This document shows, one piece after another, positions 15,576-25,027 of a stretch of 46,582 nucleotides of DNA. Within the stretch, counting starts at the first letter, position 1. Every line of letters starts with the position of its first letter. The stretch is from NCBI RefSeq assembly GCF_024706985.1, contig NZ_JAMCCX010000022.1:1-46582 (forward strand), written 5' to 3'. This DNA comes from Alicyclobacillus sp. SP_1 (GTDB taxonomy: Bacteria > Bacillota > Bacilli > Alicyclobacillales > Alicyclobacillaceae). The notes beneath the pieces are model-generated. The model searched no databases, had not been told where the DNA came from, and saw only the letters and a list, made by a program, of their open reading frames with translations. Made by a program: the position numbers and the translations under genes.

Positions 15576-17479
15576 CAGAAGACACCTCCGACTCGAAACA
15601 CGGCAACGACCAAGAAGACAACCAATCCAACCAAGGCAAACGTGCCGTAGGTCTGAATTTGACCCGTTTGCGTGTAACGTAGGACGTTGCCAATGCCATA
15701 GAAAAAGAGTCCCACTAGGCGAGTGAGGCCTTCGATGAGGTATCTGTCAACGAGATCGACCAAAGCAGCCAGTAGTTTTCCGCCTCGAACAACAGTCCAA
15801 CTGTATACCTCGTCCACGTAGAACTTGTTGCGTGAGAGCGCGTACCAAGGTTTGAACGCGGAGGGAACCTTTCGAAACCCTTTGCCTCCTCCATACATCC
15901 AGGCAGCAAGACCGATGCCGCAGAGCCCTACGGCTAGGCTGATGGCCATGGACGTGAGCGGCCAGTGACTATAGCTGGCAGGAATGGGCTTGGGAGTTTT
16001 TGTGGCTGTCAGAAAGCGGCTGAGAAAATCGTCGTTCCACGGCGTGTTGATAAAACCCGCAAACGTGGCAAAAAGGCCGAGGATGACGAGAGGAACGGTC
16101 ATCACCCATCCGCCTTCGTGGGCATGTGCGTGCAAGTCTTCATCCCGCGGTGCACCAGCGAAGGTCAAAAAGACCACGCGGAATATGTAGAAAGCAGTAC
16201 AGAACGCAGCGATGAGTCCGAGTAGATAGAGTACCCAATCGCCTTTCGCCATGGCTGCGCCGAGAATCGCGTCTTTTGACCAGAATCCGGCGAACGGGAA
16301 TATTCCGGAGAGCGCCAGAGCTCCTGCCAAGAAGGTGTAGAAGGTGATGGGCATCTTTCTTCGAAGTCCGCCCATCAAGGCGAGGTCCTGTGTACCACCG
16401 AGCGCATGAATCACGCTACCTGCCGCGAGAAACAGGAGTGCCTTGAAGAATGCGTGGGTGAAGAGATGAAACACCCCATCGGCGTAAGCGCCGATGCCGA
16501 GCGCCAACATCATGTAACCAAGTTGGGAGACCGTGGAATAGGCAATGACTCGTTTGATGTCCTGTTGGGTGATGGCGATGAGCGACGCAAACAAAGCGGT
16601 CACCGCACCGACGTAGGCGACGACCGTCATGGTCACATGGGACTCAGCGAAGAGCGGGAACTCACGGGCGACTAAATAGACGCCCGCCGCAACCATGGTC
16701 GCCGCGTGAATCAGGGCCGACACAGGCGTTGGACCTTCCATGGCATCCGGCAGCCAGACGTGCAGAGGGAGTTGCGCGGATTTTCCGACAGCGCCGATAA
16801 AAATGAGCAGTGTGGCAAGGGTGACAAGATACGGCTCGCTGAGCCATGGCAAGGCGAGCGTCCCGTGCCGCGCAAGTATGCTGTAGTCGGCATCGTTGAA
16901 CGTGCCCGCTGCAAAGCCGAGCAAGAGAATGCCCGCAAACAGGCCCGCGTCTCCAATGCGTGTGACGACAAACGACTTGCGAGCCGCGCGCGCGGCCTCC
17001 GGCTTGGCAAACCAGTAACCCACCAATAAGTAGGAACACAGTCCGACCATTTCCCAGAAAAGATAAAGTTGCAAAAGATTCGGCGAAAGAACGAGTGCCA
17101 GCATCGAAAAGACAAATAAGTTCAAGTAGCTGTAGTAAATAGACAACCTCTCGTCCGTCCGCAGATACCCGTAGGAGAACATAAACACGAGAATCGAGAC
17201 GAACGTGACGATGACGAGCATCAGTGCCGTTAAGGCGTTCACTTGAATGCCGACATGAATCGAGAACGATGGGAGCACAAGCCAAGGTATCACCTGGCGA
17301 AGGACGACTCCCGGATGGGCGTGAACGTAGAGGAACAACACGATGGCAAAGACGACGGACGGAATGAGCAAGACGACCGAAATCGTCGCGTGAAACGCTC
17401 CCGGAAGGCGACGGAAGAAAAACGAAATAACGCCGGCTAAGAGCGGGAAAAGAGGTACCAGCAGAGCGAGCATGGACAC
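15575..17479 (-). CDS. nuoL: NADH-quinone oxidoreductase subunit L
   Basis: Largest antiporter-like subunit, 634 residues, with about 16 membrane segments and the C-terminal lateral-helix region that braces the membrane arm. Clear motifs are LFWEMVGLCSYLLVGYW (channel glutamate), GKSAQLPLHVWLPDAMEGPT, PVSALIHAATMVAAGVYL and AYSTVSQLGYMMLALG. The GTG at 17479 follows an ideal GGAGGTGATT site by seven bases; an ATG two codons later is the alternative. Confidence 0.96.
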   Translation of the reverse strand: MSMLALLVPLFPLLAGVISFFFRRLPGAFHATISVVLLIPSVVFAIVLFLYVHAHPGVVLRQVIPWLVLPSFSIHVGIQVNALTALMLVIVTFVSILVFMFSYGYLRTDERLSIYYSYLNLFVFSMLALVLSPNLLQLYLFWEMVGLCSYLLVGYWFAKPEAARAARKSFVVTRIGDAGLFAGILLLGFAAGTFNDADYSILARHGTLALPWLSEPYLVTLATLLIFIGAVGKSAQLPLHVWLPDAMEGPTPVSALIHAATMVAAGVYLVAREFPLFAESHVTMTVVAYVGAVTALFASLIAITQQDIKRVIAYSTVSQLGYMMLALGIGAYADGVFHLFTHAFFKALLFLAAGSVIHALGGTQDLALMGGLRRKMPITFYTFLAGALALSGIFPFAGFWSKDAILGAAMAKGDWVLYLLGLIAAFCTAFYIFRVVFLTFAGAPRDEDLHAHAHEGGWVMTVPLVILGLFATFAGFINTPWNDDFLSRFLTATKTPKPIPASYSHWPLTSMAISLAVGLCGIGLAAWMYGGGKGFRKVPSAFKPWYALSRNKFYVDEVYSWTVVRGGKLLAALVDLVDRYLIEGLTRLVGLFFYGIGNVLRYTQTGQIQTYGTFALVGLVVFLVVAVFRVGGVF

Positions 17480-17506
17480 AAAATCACCTCCACGGCGACA
17501 GCAATC

Positions 17507-17821
17507 TTACTTCTTTTGCGAATCTGCGTCTTTGACCTCCGTCGACTTGCGCAAGCGAAAAAACGCGAGCACGAGCGCGAAACCAACGGCGATTTCAGCA
17601 GCTGCCACCGTGATGCTGAACAGAGCAAACACTTGTCCAGTCAAGTTAGGCGCAGCGCCGAGACGGGAGAACGTCACGAGATTGATGTTGACGGCACTGA
17701 GCATCATCTCGATGGAGACGAGTACCATGATGAGATTGCGTTTCGTGAGAGCCCCGTACAGACCAATACAGAACAGGACTGCTGCAAGCGCCAAGAGAGA
17801 TGCGACTGGCATATGAATCAT
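17507..17821 (-). CDS. nuoK: NADH-quinone oxidoreductase subunit K
   Basis: A 104-residue three-helix membrane subunit of complex I. The conserved motif LIMVLVSIEMMLSAVNINLV carries the membrane glutamate needed for proton transfer. GGAGGAC precedes the ATG, with six bases separating it from nuoJ. Confidence 0.94.
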   Translation of the reverse strand: MIHMPVASLLALAAVLFCIGLYGALTKRNLIMVLVSIEMMLSAVNINLVTFSRLGAAPNLTGQVFALFSITVAAAEIAVGFALVLAFFRLRKSTEVKDADSQKK

Positions 17822-17827
17822 CGGGAG

Positions 17828-18355
17828 CTAGTCCTCCTTTCTTTCGCGCGCGATGAGAACCGCCCCAACCAAGCTCACCAAGAGAAGCAACGACACCAAC
17901 TCGAAGGGAATAGTGTATTCGCGAAACAAGTCGAGTCCGATGGCGACTGGATTCGCGTAGCCGTGATTGATGTGACGACCATCCCCAACGACCCAGTGGG
18001 TGCTGCGAATGACCAGCAGCAAAACCGCTCCAAGCACCACCGCGCCGATAGCCGAGAACGCTTTCTGCAGACTCCAGCGCGCCTCTGGTTCGACCGCCTC
18101 ATGGTTGGTCAACATAATGGCAAACATCATCAGAATGGTGATAGCTCCGGCATAGATCATCACCTGGGCAATCCCCACAAAGTCAGCGCCTAAAAGGAGA
18201 AACAGAACTGCGCAACCGACGAAGACGCCGCCCATGGCCAGCACCATGTATATGACTTTGCGAAAGTTGAGCATCATGACGGCACAGACGAGAATGACGA
18301 GTGACACCAAGTAGAAGACAAGGGTGTCGAGGTGCTCGAATGCGCTGAAGTTCAT
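17828..18355 (-). CDS. nuoJ: NADH-quinone oxidoreductase subunit J
   Basis: A 175-residue five-helix subunit of complex I. The family core ALFLLLGADFVGIAQVMIYAGAI is nearly canonical. It starts four bases inside nuoI (ATGA overlap) and feeds directly into nuoK. Confidence 0.94.
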   Translation of the reverse strand: MNFSAFEHLDTLVFYLVSLVILVCAVMMLNFRKVIYMVLAMGGVFVGCAVLFLLLGADFVGIAQVMIYAGAITILMMFAIMLTNHEAVEPEARWSLQKAFSAIGAVVLGAVLLLVIRSTHWVVGDGRHINHGYANPVAIGLDLFREYTIPFELVSLLLLVSLVGAVLIARERKED

Positions 18356-18816
18356 TCCGTCACCTCCGCGCCGTCTTCGCCGAGCACAGCATCCAAAGAG
18401 GGAACGCGGTCCGGGTACTTCTCTTCATACTCCTCCTCACTCTCTGTCAACCACTGCATGTCGAGTTTCAGGTGGTCTCTCGATTCCACCGCCAACTCGA
18501 ACGTATCGGACATGAGGATGGCGTCGGTTGGGCAGACTTCCACGCAGAGGTCACAGAGAATGCAAATCTCAAAGTTGATGTCGAACGTATCGATGTGCAT
18601 TTTGCGGTTCTCATCGCGCGTCCCCGATAGCGTGATGCAGTCGGTAGGGCAAATGCGCGCGCACTGGTTGCAGACGATGCACAGGTCCGGAATAAACCGG
18701 TGAACCCCGCGGAAGCGGTCCGGCAACTCCGGCATGACTTCCGGATATTGCAAGGTGACTTTTTTCTTTGGCAACTGTCCCATGGTGACGCTGAGCCCCT
18801 TCAAAAAGCCGAGCAT
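18352..18816 (-). CDS. nuoI: NADH-quinone oxidoreductase subunit I, 2x[4Fe-4S] protein
   Basis: Peripheral-arm subunit carrying clusters N6a and N6b that relay electrons to NuoB. Two complete ferredoxin motifs are visible, C46-x2-C49-x2-C52-x3-C56 and C85-x2-C88-x2-C91-x3-C95, each with the CPT ending. It is 154 residues long. It is the only gene in the operon preceded by a noticeable gap (56 bases after nuoH). Confidence 0.95.
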   Translation of the reverse strand: MLGFLKGLSVTMGQLPKKKVTLQYPEVMPELPDRFRGVHRFIPDLCIVCNQCARICPTDCITLSGTRDENRKMHIDTFDINFEICILCDLCVEVCPTDAILMSDTFELAVESRDHLKLDMQWLTESEEEYEEKYPDRVPSLDAVLGEDGAEVTE

Positions 18817-18872
18817 GGCGACTCCCTCTTCCTAATGATTTCTCGTGTCTGTAAAATCCAAATAAAACACGT

Positions 18873-19868
18873 TTACCAAAGCGTTGTGACGATAGCTGTC
18901 CCGACCAAATTGAGCATGGCGATAGGCAGTAGCACCTTCCAACTGAAACTCATCAGTTGGTCGACACGAATGCGCGGCATGGTGGCGCGCAGCCAGAACT
19001 GAAAGAAGATAAAGGCGAACACCTTGATGGCAAACCACAGCCAGCCCGGCAAAAATGGACCGCTCCAACCTCCGAGGAACAGTGTGGCCGCCAGACAGCC
19101 CATCGCAAAGACGTACACATATTCAGTCAACATGAAAAACGCGAAACGAAAACCAGTGTACTCCACGTGATAGCCAGCAACGAGTTCTGACTCGGCTTCG
19201 GGCAAGTCGAACGGAGTCCGATTCAACTCCGCCGTGGCGGCTACGAGAAAGACGCAAAAGCCGACAATCTGCGGAACGACATACCAAACCGTGCGCGACT
19301 GCGCGAGGACAATGTGGTTTAAATTGAGCGATCCGCTCATCAGCGCCACACCTACCAGCGACATGCCGAGCGGCACCTCGTAGGAGAGCATCTGCGCCGC
19401 ACTCCGCATACCCCCGATGAGCGCGTATTTGTTGTTGGACGCCCATCCCCCAAGCATGACCCCGTGAATCGTGATGGCCGAGAGAGCCAAGTAGTACAAA
19501 AGTCCCACGCCAAAGTCCGCCGTGAAAATGTGTCGCATGGTAAAGGGAATGACGGCGAGCGTCATAAACGAAGGCACAAAGGCGATAATGGGCGCCAGAA
19601 GGAACAAAGACCGGTCTGCCTTCTCAGGCACAATATCTTCTTTAATCAGGAGCTTGAAGATGTCGGCGAAAGACTGCAAAAGTCCAAAGGGTCCGACACG
19701 ATTCGGGCCGATGCGCCCCTGCATCCAGCCGATGACTTTCCGTTCTGCGTAAATGGTGTACGTGACCACCCCGAGTGTCACTGCGAGTGTGACGATGGCA
19801 CCGAGAATCATGACGAGTACGTGTGGCCATGTAACCGGGCCGTGTTGCCACAACCAAAGGGCTGGCAT
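18873..19868 (-). CDS. nuoH: NADH-quinone oxidoreductase subunit H
   Basis: Membrane subunit that forms the quinone chamber with NuoB and NuoD, 331 residues and eight membrane segments. The first cytoplasmic loop YAERKVIGWMQGRIGPNRVG and the RTPFDLPEAESELVAGYHVE loop are intact, including the acidic residues of the E-channel. The start overlaps the nuoD stop (TGATG). Confidence 0.96.
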   Translation of the reverse strand: MPALWLWQHGPVTWPHVLVMILGAIVTLAVTLGVVTYTIYAERKVIGWMQGRIGPNRVGPFGLLQSFADIFKLLIKEDIVPEKADRSLFLLAPIIAFVPSFMTLAVIPFTMRHIFTADFGVGLLYYLALSAITIHGVMLGGWASNNKYALIGGMRSAAQMLSYEVPLGMSLVGVALMSGSLNLNHIVLAQSRTVWYVVPQIVGFCVFLVAATAELNRTPFDLPEAESELVAGYHVEYTGFRFAFFMLTEYVYVFAMGCLAATLFLGGWSGPFLPGWLWFAIKVFAFIFFQFWLRATMPRIRVDQLMSFSWKVLLPIAMLNLVGTAIVTTLW

Positions 19869-21094
19869 CAGGCATCCACCTCCCCAAGCACAATGTCGAC
19901 CGCGCCGAGAATAGCAATCAGGTTGGAGAGACTCTGACCACGCAGCAACTCTGGCAAAAGTTGCAAGTTCACGAACGACGGTTTGCGAATTTTTAGGCGG
20001 TATGGCTTGTCTTTGCCATCCGCTACGATGTAAAACCCTAGTTCTCCGCGCGCACCCTCCACGCCACAGTAATATTCTCCCGCCGGAACGCGAATGATTT
20101 TCGGAACCTTTCCAAGAACCGGACCATCAGGCATCTGGGCAAGGACCTGTTCGATAATCCGCAAGGACTGTTCCATCTCCAGCAAGTGCAAATAATAGCG
20201 GTCGAAACAGTCACCATGCTGTCCTACCGGGATGTCGAACTCAAAGCGGTCGTAGATGCTGTACGGCCGATTGCGCCGCAAATCCCAGCGCATCCCCGTG
20301 GACCGGAGATTGACGCCGCTGATGCCGTAGGCGAGGGCGGTCTTGGTGTCAAACACACCAATCCCCCGAACGCGATTGAGAAAGATTTCGTTTCCGGTGA
20401 TGAGTCGGTCATACATCTCCAACTTGCCCTTCATCCAGGGGACAAAGTCTCGCACGTCGTCCAGCCAACCTTCTGGCGCATCGTATTTCACACCGCCGAT
20501 GCGCATGTAGTTGTAAGTCAACCGCGCTCCACAGATGCGATTGAAAAGCTGCACAATTCGCTCTCGCTCTTGGAAAGCGTAGAGAAACGGAGACATGGCA
20601 CCGAGATCGAGCAAATAAGCGCCGATAAAGAGCAGGTGCGATGCAATCCTCTGCATTTCCATGACGAGTACGCGCAAATGCTCGGCGCGCTCGGGAACCT
20701 CTAAATCGATAGCCGTCTCGACGGTGTGGCAGAGGGCGTAATTGTTAATCATGGAAGCGAGATAGTCGAGCCGGTCCGTGTAAGGAATAATTTGTGTGTA
20801 CTGTAGATTCTCCGCCAACTTCTCTGTGCCGCGGTGAAGATAGCCGATGACCGGGTCAGCCTCGACGATGGTCTCACCGCGCGCCCGAACCAACAGGCGC
20901 AACACGCCGTGCGTGCTCGGGTGCTGGGGCCCAACGTTGAGCAGCATCTCCTCCATGCGAATGTCGTCGACCGCCGGGCCGCCGTAGGGCATGGGTGCAT
21001 GTCCCTGAGCGGCGGGAGCGGAGTTTTGCGCCGCAGCGCTCCCCTTCTCTGACCGCATGGGTTCGCGGTCCGTCCCATTAGGAATCAGCGCCAT
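19868..21094 (-). CDS. nuoD: NADH-quinone oxidoreductase subunit D (49-kDa type)
   Basis: Hydrogenase-like large-subunit homologue that forms the quinone-reduction site with NuoB, 408 residues. Landmarks are [19 protein letters not shown] near residue 53, [25 protein letters not shown] and the C-terminal [14 protein letters not shown]. The first 45 residues are an Ala/Pro-rich extension. The ATG at 21094 has GAGGAGG upstream and lies 17 bases inside nuoC. It is separate from nuoC, not fused as in Escherichia coli. Confidence 0.95.
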   Translation of the reverse strand: MALIPNGTDREPMRSEKGSAAAQNSAPAAQGHAPMPYGGPAVDDIRMEEMLLNVGPQHPSTHGVLRLLVRARGETIVEADPVIGYLHRGTEKLAENLQYTQIIPYTDRLDYLASMINNYALCHTVETAIDLEVPERAEHLRVLVMEMQRIASHLLFIGAYLLDLGAMSPFLYAFQERERIVQLFNRICGARLTYNYMRIGGVKYDAPEGWLDDVRDFVPWMKGKLEMYDRLITGNEIFLNRVRGIGVFDTKTALAYGISGVNLRSTGMRWDLRRNRPYSIYDRFEFDIPVGQHGDCFDRYYLHLLEMEQSLRIIEQVLAQMPDGPVLGKVPKIIRVPAGEYYCGVEGARGELGFYIVADGKDKPYRLKIRKPSFVNLQLLPELLRGQSLSNLIAILGAVDIVLGEVDA

Positions 21095-21827
21095 CGCGGT
21101 TTACCTCCTCGGTCAGGGACGGATCGACAAAATCTTTGCGAAGCGGATGCCCCACGTATTCATCCCACATCATGATGCGGCGCAAATCCGGATGGCCCGT
21201 GAACTCAATGCCAAACAGGTCGAACATCTCGCGCTCTTCCCAGTTGGCTCCGGGGTGCACGGAGACAATCGAAGGGACGCTCGCGGCTTCACGCTCAGTG
21301 CGCGTCTTGATGCAGACCATGTGCCCGAACTTGGTGGACTCCACATAGGCGACCACCTCGAGATGCTCCTTATAGTCGGTCGCCGTGTAGCAGACGAGGT
21401 AGTCCAACTCCCACGAAGGCAGGGCATGCGCCGCTCTAAACACTGCTGGAAAGTGCTGCTTTCGAACACGGAGCATGGGCTGATGATGCACCGCCCCCAC
21501 TTCCTCCAGCCACCCATTCGGCAACTGAGAAGCGAGCGCCTGCGCCAATTCCTCCGCTTTGGCCTTGGCGGCCTCCACCCATGGATTAGGTGGTGGAGGC
21601 GCTTTCTTTGGCGGTGCAGCCTTTGCCGGCGACGGTGAAGTGGCGGCGGAAGTCTTCGCCGATGACGCCTTCTCTGGGGCGGCGTCCGCAGAGGCCGTAG
21701 AACCCGCTGTGGACGCTGCGCTAGCCGCGTCTGGAGGGCCAGTCATGCCTGGAGCGGCTGGTGGCATAACGGCGGCCTCCGAAGAAGGGGGCGAAGATTC
21801 TGTCTTTTGTGTCCGGTCTTCCGTCAT
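21078..21827 (-). CDS. nuoC: NADH-quinone oxidoreductase subunit C (30-kDa type)
   Basis: Peripheral-arm subunit, 249 residues. The conserved domain occupies the C-terminal half and ends in the family signature [20 protein letters not shown]. The first 95 residues are low-complexity Ala/Ser/Thr/Pro with Lys (ending near [11 protein letters not shown]), probably disordered. Long charged or Ala-rich N-termini are known in other bacillar NuoC proteins. It overlaps nuoB by four bases (ATGA). Confidence 0.93.
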   Translation of the reverse strand: MTEDRTQKTESSPPSSEAAVMPPAAPGMTGPPDAASAASTAGSTASADAAPEKASSAKTSAATSPSPAKAAPPKKAPPPPNPWVEAAKAKAEELAQALASQLPNGWLEEVGAVHHQPMLRVRKQHFPAVFRAAHALPSWELDYLVCYTATDYKEHLEVVAYVESTKFGHMVCIKTRTEREAASVPSIVSVHPGANWEEREMFDLFGIEFTGHPDLRRIMMWDEYVGHPLRKDFVDPSLTEEVNRDGADS

Positions 21828-22366
21828 GCGCCTTGAACACTCCTTCCAGCGTCTCGGCGAATTTTCTTTTGCAGCAGGTTAAGGCCATAGATGAGGGCCG
21901 GCGGCGATGGTGGGCAACCTGGAATGTAGATATCGACTGGCACCACTTCATCGACACCTTTGACCACACTGTAGCTCTTGACATACGGTCCTCCCGCCGT
22001 GGCGCAGGAGCCCATAGCAACGACCCATTTCGGGTCGGGCATTTGGTCATAAAGCCGACGCAAGAGTGGAGCCATTTTCTTGGTCACTGTGCCTGCAACA
22101 ATCATGACATCCGACTGGCGAGGCGAAGCCCGAAACATAATGCCAAACCGGTCCAGGTCGTAATGGGATGCCCCCGCCCCCATCATCTCAATCGCGCAAC
22201 AGGCGAGGCCGAAAGTCATCGGCCACAGAGAGTTACTGCGCGCCCACGCCTTCAGTTGCTCCAAGCTGCCGAGCAACAGTCCAGCGCGATTGAGCACCGC
22301 ATTCTCTTCCGGCGTCATCCCCTCAAACTCAATCTGCCTTGGCTGCATGCGAGGATTCAGTTCCAT
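21824..22366 (-). CDS. nuoB: NADH-quinone oxidoreductase subunit B, [4Fe-4S] N2 cluster protein
   Basis: Holds cluster N2, the last electron carrier before quinone. All four ligands are visible: the tandem C56-C57 in [11 protein letters not shown]121 in MGSC, and C151 in PGCPPSP. The ATG at 22366 gives 180 residues and has AGAAGGTG seven bases upstream. The 37-residue longer frame lies inside nuoA and is rejected. It overlaps the nuoA end by ten bases. Confidence 0.95.
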   Translation of the reverse strand: MELNPRMQPRQIEFEGMTPEENAVLNRAGLLLGSLEQLKAWARSNSLWPMTFGLACCAIEMMGAGASHYDLDRFGIMFRASPRQSDVMIVAGTVTKKMAPLLRRLYDQMPDPKWVVAMGSCATAGGPYVKSYSVVKGVDEVVPVDIYIPGCPPSPPALIYGLNLLQKKIRRDAGRSVQGA

Positions 22367-22725
22367 TCCAACACCTTCTTTCGCCAAGCATATAGAAGCC
22401 CAATGGCTAGAAGTACGATGAACAACACCATCTCCAGCAGTCCAAACTTGCCAAGAATGTGGTTGGCAACCGCCCACGGATAGAAAAAGACCGTCTCGAC
22501 ATCAAAGACGACAAAGAGAAGGGCAAACAGATAGTACCGCACATTGTAGCGTACGTGTGCGTCCCCAATCGGTTCCGCGCCACTTTCATAGGTGGTCTGC
22601 TTGGCTTTGCTGGGACGGCTCGGTCGAAGGAGCGGCCCGAGTCCCCAGAGGGCCCCGATGGGCAATAAGAGTCCTAAAAGAAGAAAAATAAACAAGTACA
22701 AATCGGTGCTCCAAGTGGACCCCAA
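22357..22725 (-). CDS. nuoA: NADH-quinone oxidoreductase subunit A
   Basis: First gene of the operon; a three-helix membrane subunit. The conserved [19 protein letters not shown] loop and the [18 protein letters not shown] helix identify it. The open frame runs far upstream, but the TTG at 22725 is chosen because AAGGGGG lies eight bases before it. This yields 122 residues, the normal NuoA size. The longer version would cross the promoter and the palindrome at 22912-22955. Confidence 0.93.
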   Translation of the reverse strand: MGSTWSTDLYLFIFLLLGLLLPIGALWGLGPLLRPSRPSKAKQTTYESGAEPIGDAHVRYNVRYYLFALLFVVFDVETVFFYPWAVANHILGKFGLLEMVLFIVLLAIGLLYAWRKKVLEWN

Positions 22726-22809
22726 GGGGCTATCCCCCTTTCTCGTGACGATGAATGGGAACAAATCTCTGCCGCAGAGGCGGAACATCTTACAGGCAGA
22801 CCTTTCTGA

Positions 22810-22818
22810 ATTATAGCA
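22810..22818 (-). promoter_or_regulatory. extended -10 promoter of the nuo operon
   Basis: Minus-strand TGC-TATAAT (22818-22810) is a perfect -10 with the TGn extension; no convincing -35 lies 16-18 bases upstream, as is common for extended -10 promoters. The predicted leader is about 80 bases and contains a small CTCTG-CGG-CAGAG hairpin near the middle. Confidence 0.62.
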
Positions 22819-22887
22819 TGGATTGGAACTATTGGGGTGTGGAATGAATGTCGAAGTCGAGGCGAGACCCAGAGAGGAGAGAGCCCG

Positions 22888-22995
22888 ATGAAAGGGGGCG
22901 TATCCATGCAACATCCCCCATGTTTCGCAGGCAAATGCCTGGCTCATGGGGGATGCACGACGAGAGGACGGGGGACTTGCAGAGAGTGGGTTTAG
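22888..22995 (+). CDS. possible 35-residue cysteine-rich peptide
   Basis: A short plus-strand frame with AGAGGAG eight bases before its ATG. It starts [12 protein letters not shown] and ends in an Arg/Gly-rich stretch ([12 protein letters not shown]). Four cysteines (positions 12, 17, 23, 31) in 35 residues is striking in a GC-rich intergenic region. It converges on tatC and overlaps its stop by a few bases. No promoter or family is recognised. The same bases form the palindrome at 22912-22955, which by itself could explain part of the pattern, so coding status is uncertain. Confidence 0.25.
   Translation: MKGGVSMQHPPCFAGKCLAHGGCTTRGRGTCREWV
22912..22955. repeat. two-tier palindrome between tatC and nuoA
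   Basis: Outer arms CATCCCCCATG / CATGGGGGATG (11 bp, perfect) enclose an inner hairpin CAGGC-AAAT-GCCTG. It lies 37 bases past the tatC stop on the minus strand and about 95 bases upstream of the nuo promoter. It may act as a 3'-end structure for the tat transcript (no U-tract) or as a protein-binding site. Confidence 0.6.
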
Positions 22996-23759
22996 GCACC
23001 ACTGGTCAAACCCCCGGAGCTTGTGTCTTCGCTCTTGTCATATTGCTCACCGCGCCTTCTCTTTCTCGCCATCTGCACGCGACAGAGGAGGATGCTGATT
23101 TCGTACAGCGCCATCATCGGCACCGCGACACTCAGATGGGAGACCAGTTCCGGCGGACTGATGAAGGACGCGAAGACCACGATGCACAAGTACGCATATT
23201 TGCGCATACCCACGAGCCGCTTCGGTGTAATGACACCAATCTGAGTGAGAAAGAGCAACAGGATGGGCATTTCAAAAATGAGCCCAAACGGCAACGTCAA
23301 GGTGATGAGAAATTTGAAGTACTTCTGCGCGGTGAGCAAAACGATAAAACTCTCATTCGCCAAACTGAGCAAGAAGTGTAGCAGAATCGGGAAAATCAAG
23401 AAATACGAGAACAGTACGCCAAAGACAAACATGAAGGTCGCAAACGGCAGAAGACTCAAGGCGTAGTGACTTTCGCGCACAGTAAGCGCTGGTTTGATGA
23501 ACATCCAGAGTTGAAACAGGAGAAACGGCAACGACAAGCCCAGTGCAACCATGCCGGCAACGCTAAAGTAGATTTGAATGACGTCTCCTGGTCCCAATAC
23601 CGCCAGCCGCACCCCTTTTAGGGGGTACTCGAGAATGCCGAAGATTTGATGAACAAACACGAGAGCGGCGATGAAGGTGGCAACCAGGACAATCAAGCTG
23701 AAGATAATCCGCTTGCGCAAATCCGACAGGTGCTCCACCAACGTCCACGTGGGTTCCAT
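22992..23759 (-). CDS. tatC: Sec-independent protein translocase subunit TatC
   Basis: Polytopic receptor of the twin-arginine translocase that recognises RR signal peptides. The protein is 255 residues with six membrane segments. The N-terminus has the family signature HLSDLRKRI, and [10 protein letters not shown] is seen in the fourth-helix region. Its ATG overlaps the tatA stop (TAATG), so the two are translationally coupled. The immediate upstream gene encodes a likely Tat substrate. Confidence 0.95.
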   Translation of the reverse strand: MEPTWTLVEHLSDLRKRIIFSLIVLVATFIAALVFVHQIFGILEYPLKGVRLAVLGPGDVIQIYFSVAGMVALGLSLPFLLFQLWMFIKPALTVRESHYALSLLPFATFMFVFGVLFSYFLIFPILLHFLLSLANESFIVLLTAQKYFKFLITLTLPFGLIFEMPILLLFLTQIGVITPKRLVGMRKYAYLCIVVFASFISPPELVSHLSVAVPMMALYEISILLCRVQMARKRRRGEQYDKSEDTSSGGLTSGA

Positions 23760-24124
23760 TAGCCGACGGTCACCCGGTCAGCAGTCGACTGGGCACTGAG
23801 GTCCGTCGGGTGGACTTCAGCGGTTGATCCGGTTGCAGCTGCAGCAGTTTGCACACTTGCTGGGGTTGGGGACGCCATGTCCATGGATGAACTTCCTGTG
23901 CCAGCGGACGCTTGTGGAGCGGCTTCTGTCGATGCGGCGACGGCCGAAACGGTTCCCGTGCTCGGCACTTCGTCGTCTCCGGTCAGACCGTGCGTCGCCG
24001 ACTTAAATTCTTTCAAGGTCTTTCCCATAGAACGACCAAGTTCAGGCAGTTTCTTGGGTCCAAAGACAATCAGTGCAAACAATATGATAAGAATCAGCCC
24101 TGGCACTCCGATATTTGAAAACAT
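23759..24124 (-). CDS. tatA: twin-arginine translocase subunit TatA
   Basis: Pore-forming Tat component: one N-terminal membrane helix (about 4-20), then the [21 protein letters not shown] hinge and amphipathic helix (written here in two parts, [10 protein letters not shown] and [11 protein letters not shown]). The remaining 75 residues are an Ala/Ser/Thr-rich, probably disordered tail, longer than typical. GGAGAGATG precedes the ATG. It is paired only with tatC, as in the minimal TatAC systems of Firmicutes. Confidence 0.93.
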   Translation of the reverse strand: MFSNIGVPGLILIILFALIVFGPKKLPELGRSMGKTLKEFKSATHGLTGDDEVPSTGTVSAVAASTEAAPQASAGTGSSSMDMASPTPASVQTAAAATGSTAEVHPTDLSAQSTADRVTVG

Positions 24125-24226
24125 GTCATCATCTCTCCTTTGATAGTGTTCTGCTCGTTCATCAGTTCGAGGGGCGACCCCTTACCCGCCGCCACCTCGA
24201 TGGTTTGCCCTGCTTCACGTTGCGGA

Positions 24227-24955
24227 TTACGCGTTTGGATTGTAGACGCCACCGTCCACGGCGATTTTGATTTCTGCTTTGGTCGGCATCCAAAATGGGC
24301 CGTCTGGATTGGTCTTTGACTGCGAAAGGAACGGTACCAAGGCTTTCGCCACGTCTGCCACTGTGGCACCTTTCGGCGGAGCCTTTTCGAGGGTGAGATT
24401 GTTCGGAACACTCTTGTTCAAGATGACACGGCCCATCACGCGATGCTCCGCCTCAATCCCCATGATTTGGCCAGCCAGCTGCGCGAGGTCTGTGCGACCA
24501 TTCATGCTGAACTGATAGATGGCAGCTAGATATGCCTCAATGAAAGCCGTCTCGAGCGCTTCGAGAACTCCGATGAACGCTGCGTCGCTGTCAAACGTGC
24601 CCTTCGGGAAGTAGAACTTCGGATGATTGCCAACGACAGACTTGGCTCCGGCACTCGCCAGCAGTTCCGCATGGAACCATTCTTCTTCGATAGCGGCGCG
24701 GACGTAAGGTTGATTGTCTTGATTGTTGGTCATGGTGAGTTTGCTCGATTTGACACCGGTGTAATAGAACGTAGTTGCGAGTTGCTCGGCGGTCAGAGCA
24801 AGATTGATAATTTCTTGAGTGGACTCTGCCATCGTGGCTGCAAACACCTTCGTGGGACCTGCGAGCAGTGGCTCAGCCAATCCCCCCATCGTGGCGGCTG
24901 CCCCCATGAAGCCAGCCTTTTTCAGAAATTCTCGACGCGTTGTACGAGTTTCCAA
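24227..24955 (-). CDS. Tat-exported ferritin-like diiron-domain protein
   Basis: About 242 residues. The N-terminus is a textbook Tat signal (TTRREFLKKAGF followed by an Ala/Gly-rich hydrophobic stretch and LLAGPTKVFAA), so the mature protein should be outside the membrane. The domain is a four-helix ferritin-like fold with paired metal motifs: E57, E92-x2-H95, E135 or E140, and E168-x2-H171. The TTG at 24955 is chosen for GGGGTGA upstream and a compact signal peptide; an ATG at 24988 is the alternative. tatA and tatC follow directly, which suggests dedicated export. Substrate and reaction are unknown; iron or oxidant handling is an inference from the fold. Confidence 0.82.
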   Translation of the reverse strand: METRTTRREFLKKAGFMGAAATMGGLAEPLLAGPTKVFAATMAESTQEIINLALTAEQLATTFYYTGVKSSKLTMTNNQDNQPYVRAAIEEEWFHAELLASAGAKSVVGNHPKFYFPKGTFDSDAAFIGVLEALETAFIEAYLAAIYQFSMNGRTDLAQLAGQIMGIEAEHRVMGRVILNKSVPNNLTLEKAPPKGATVADVAKALVPFLSQSKTNPDGPFWMPTKAEIKIAVDGGVYNPNA

Positions 24956-25027
24956 ACTTCTCACCCCTGTGAATGGATTGGTAGACATTTCAGTGAGGTA
25001 TACGGCAGGGTCGTATGAGCGGATCAT

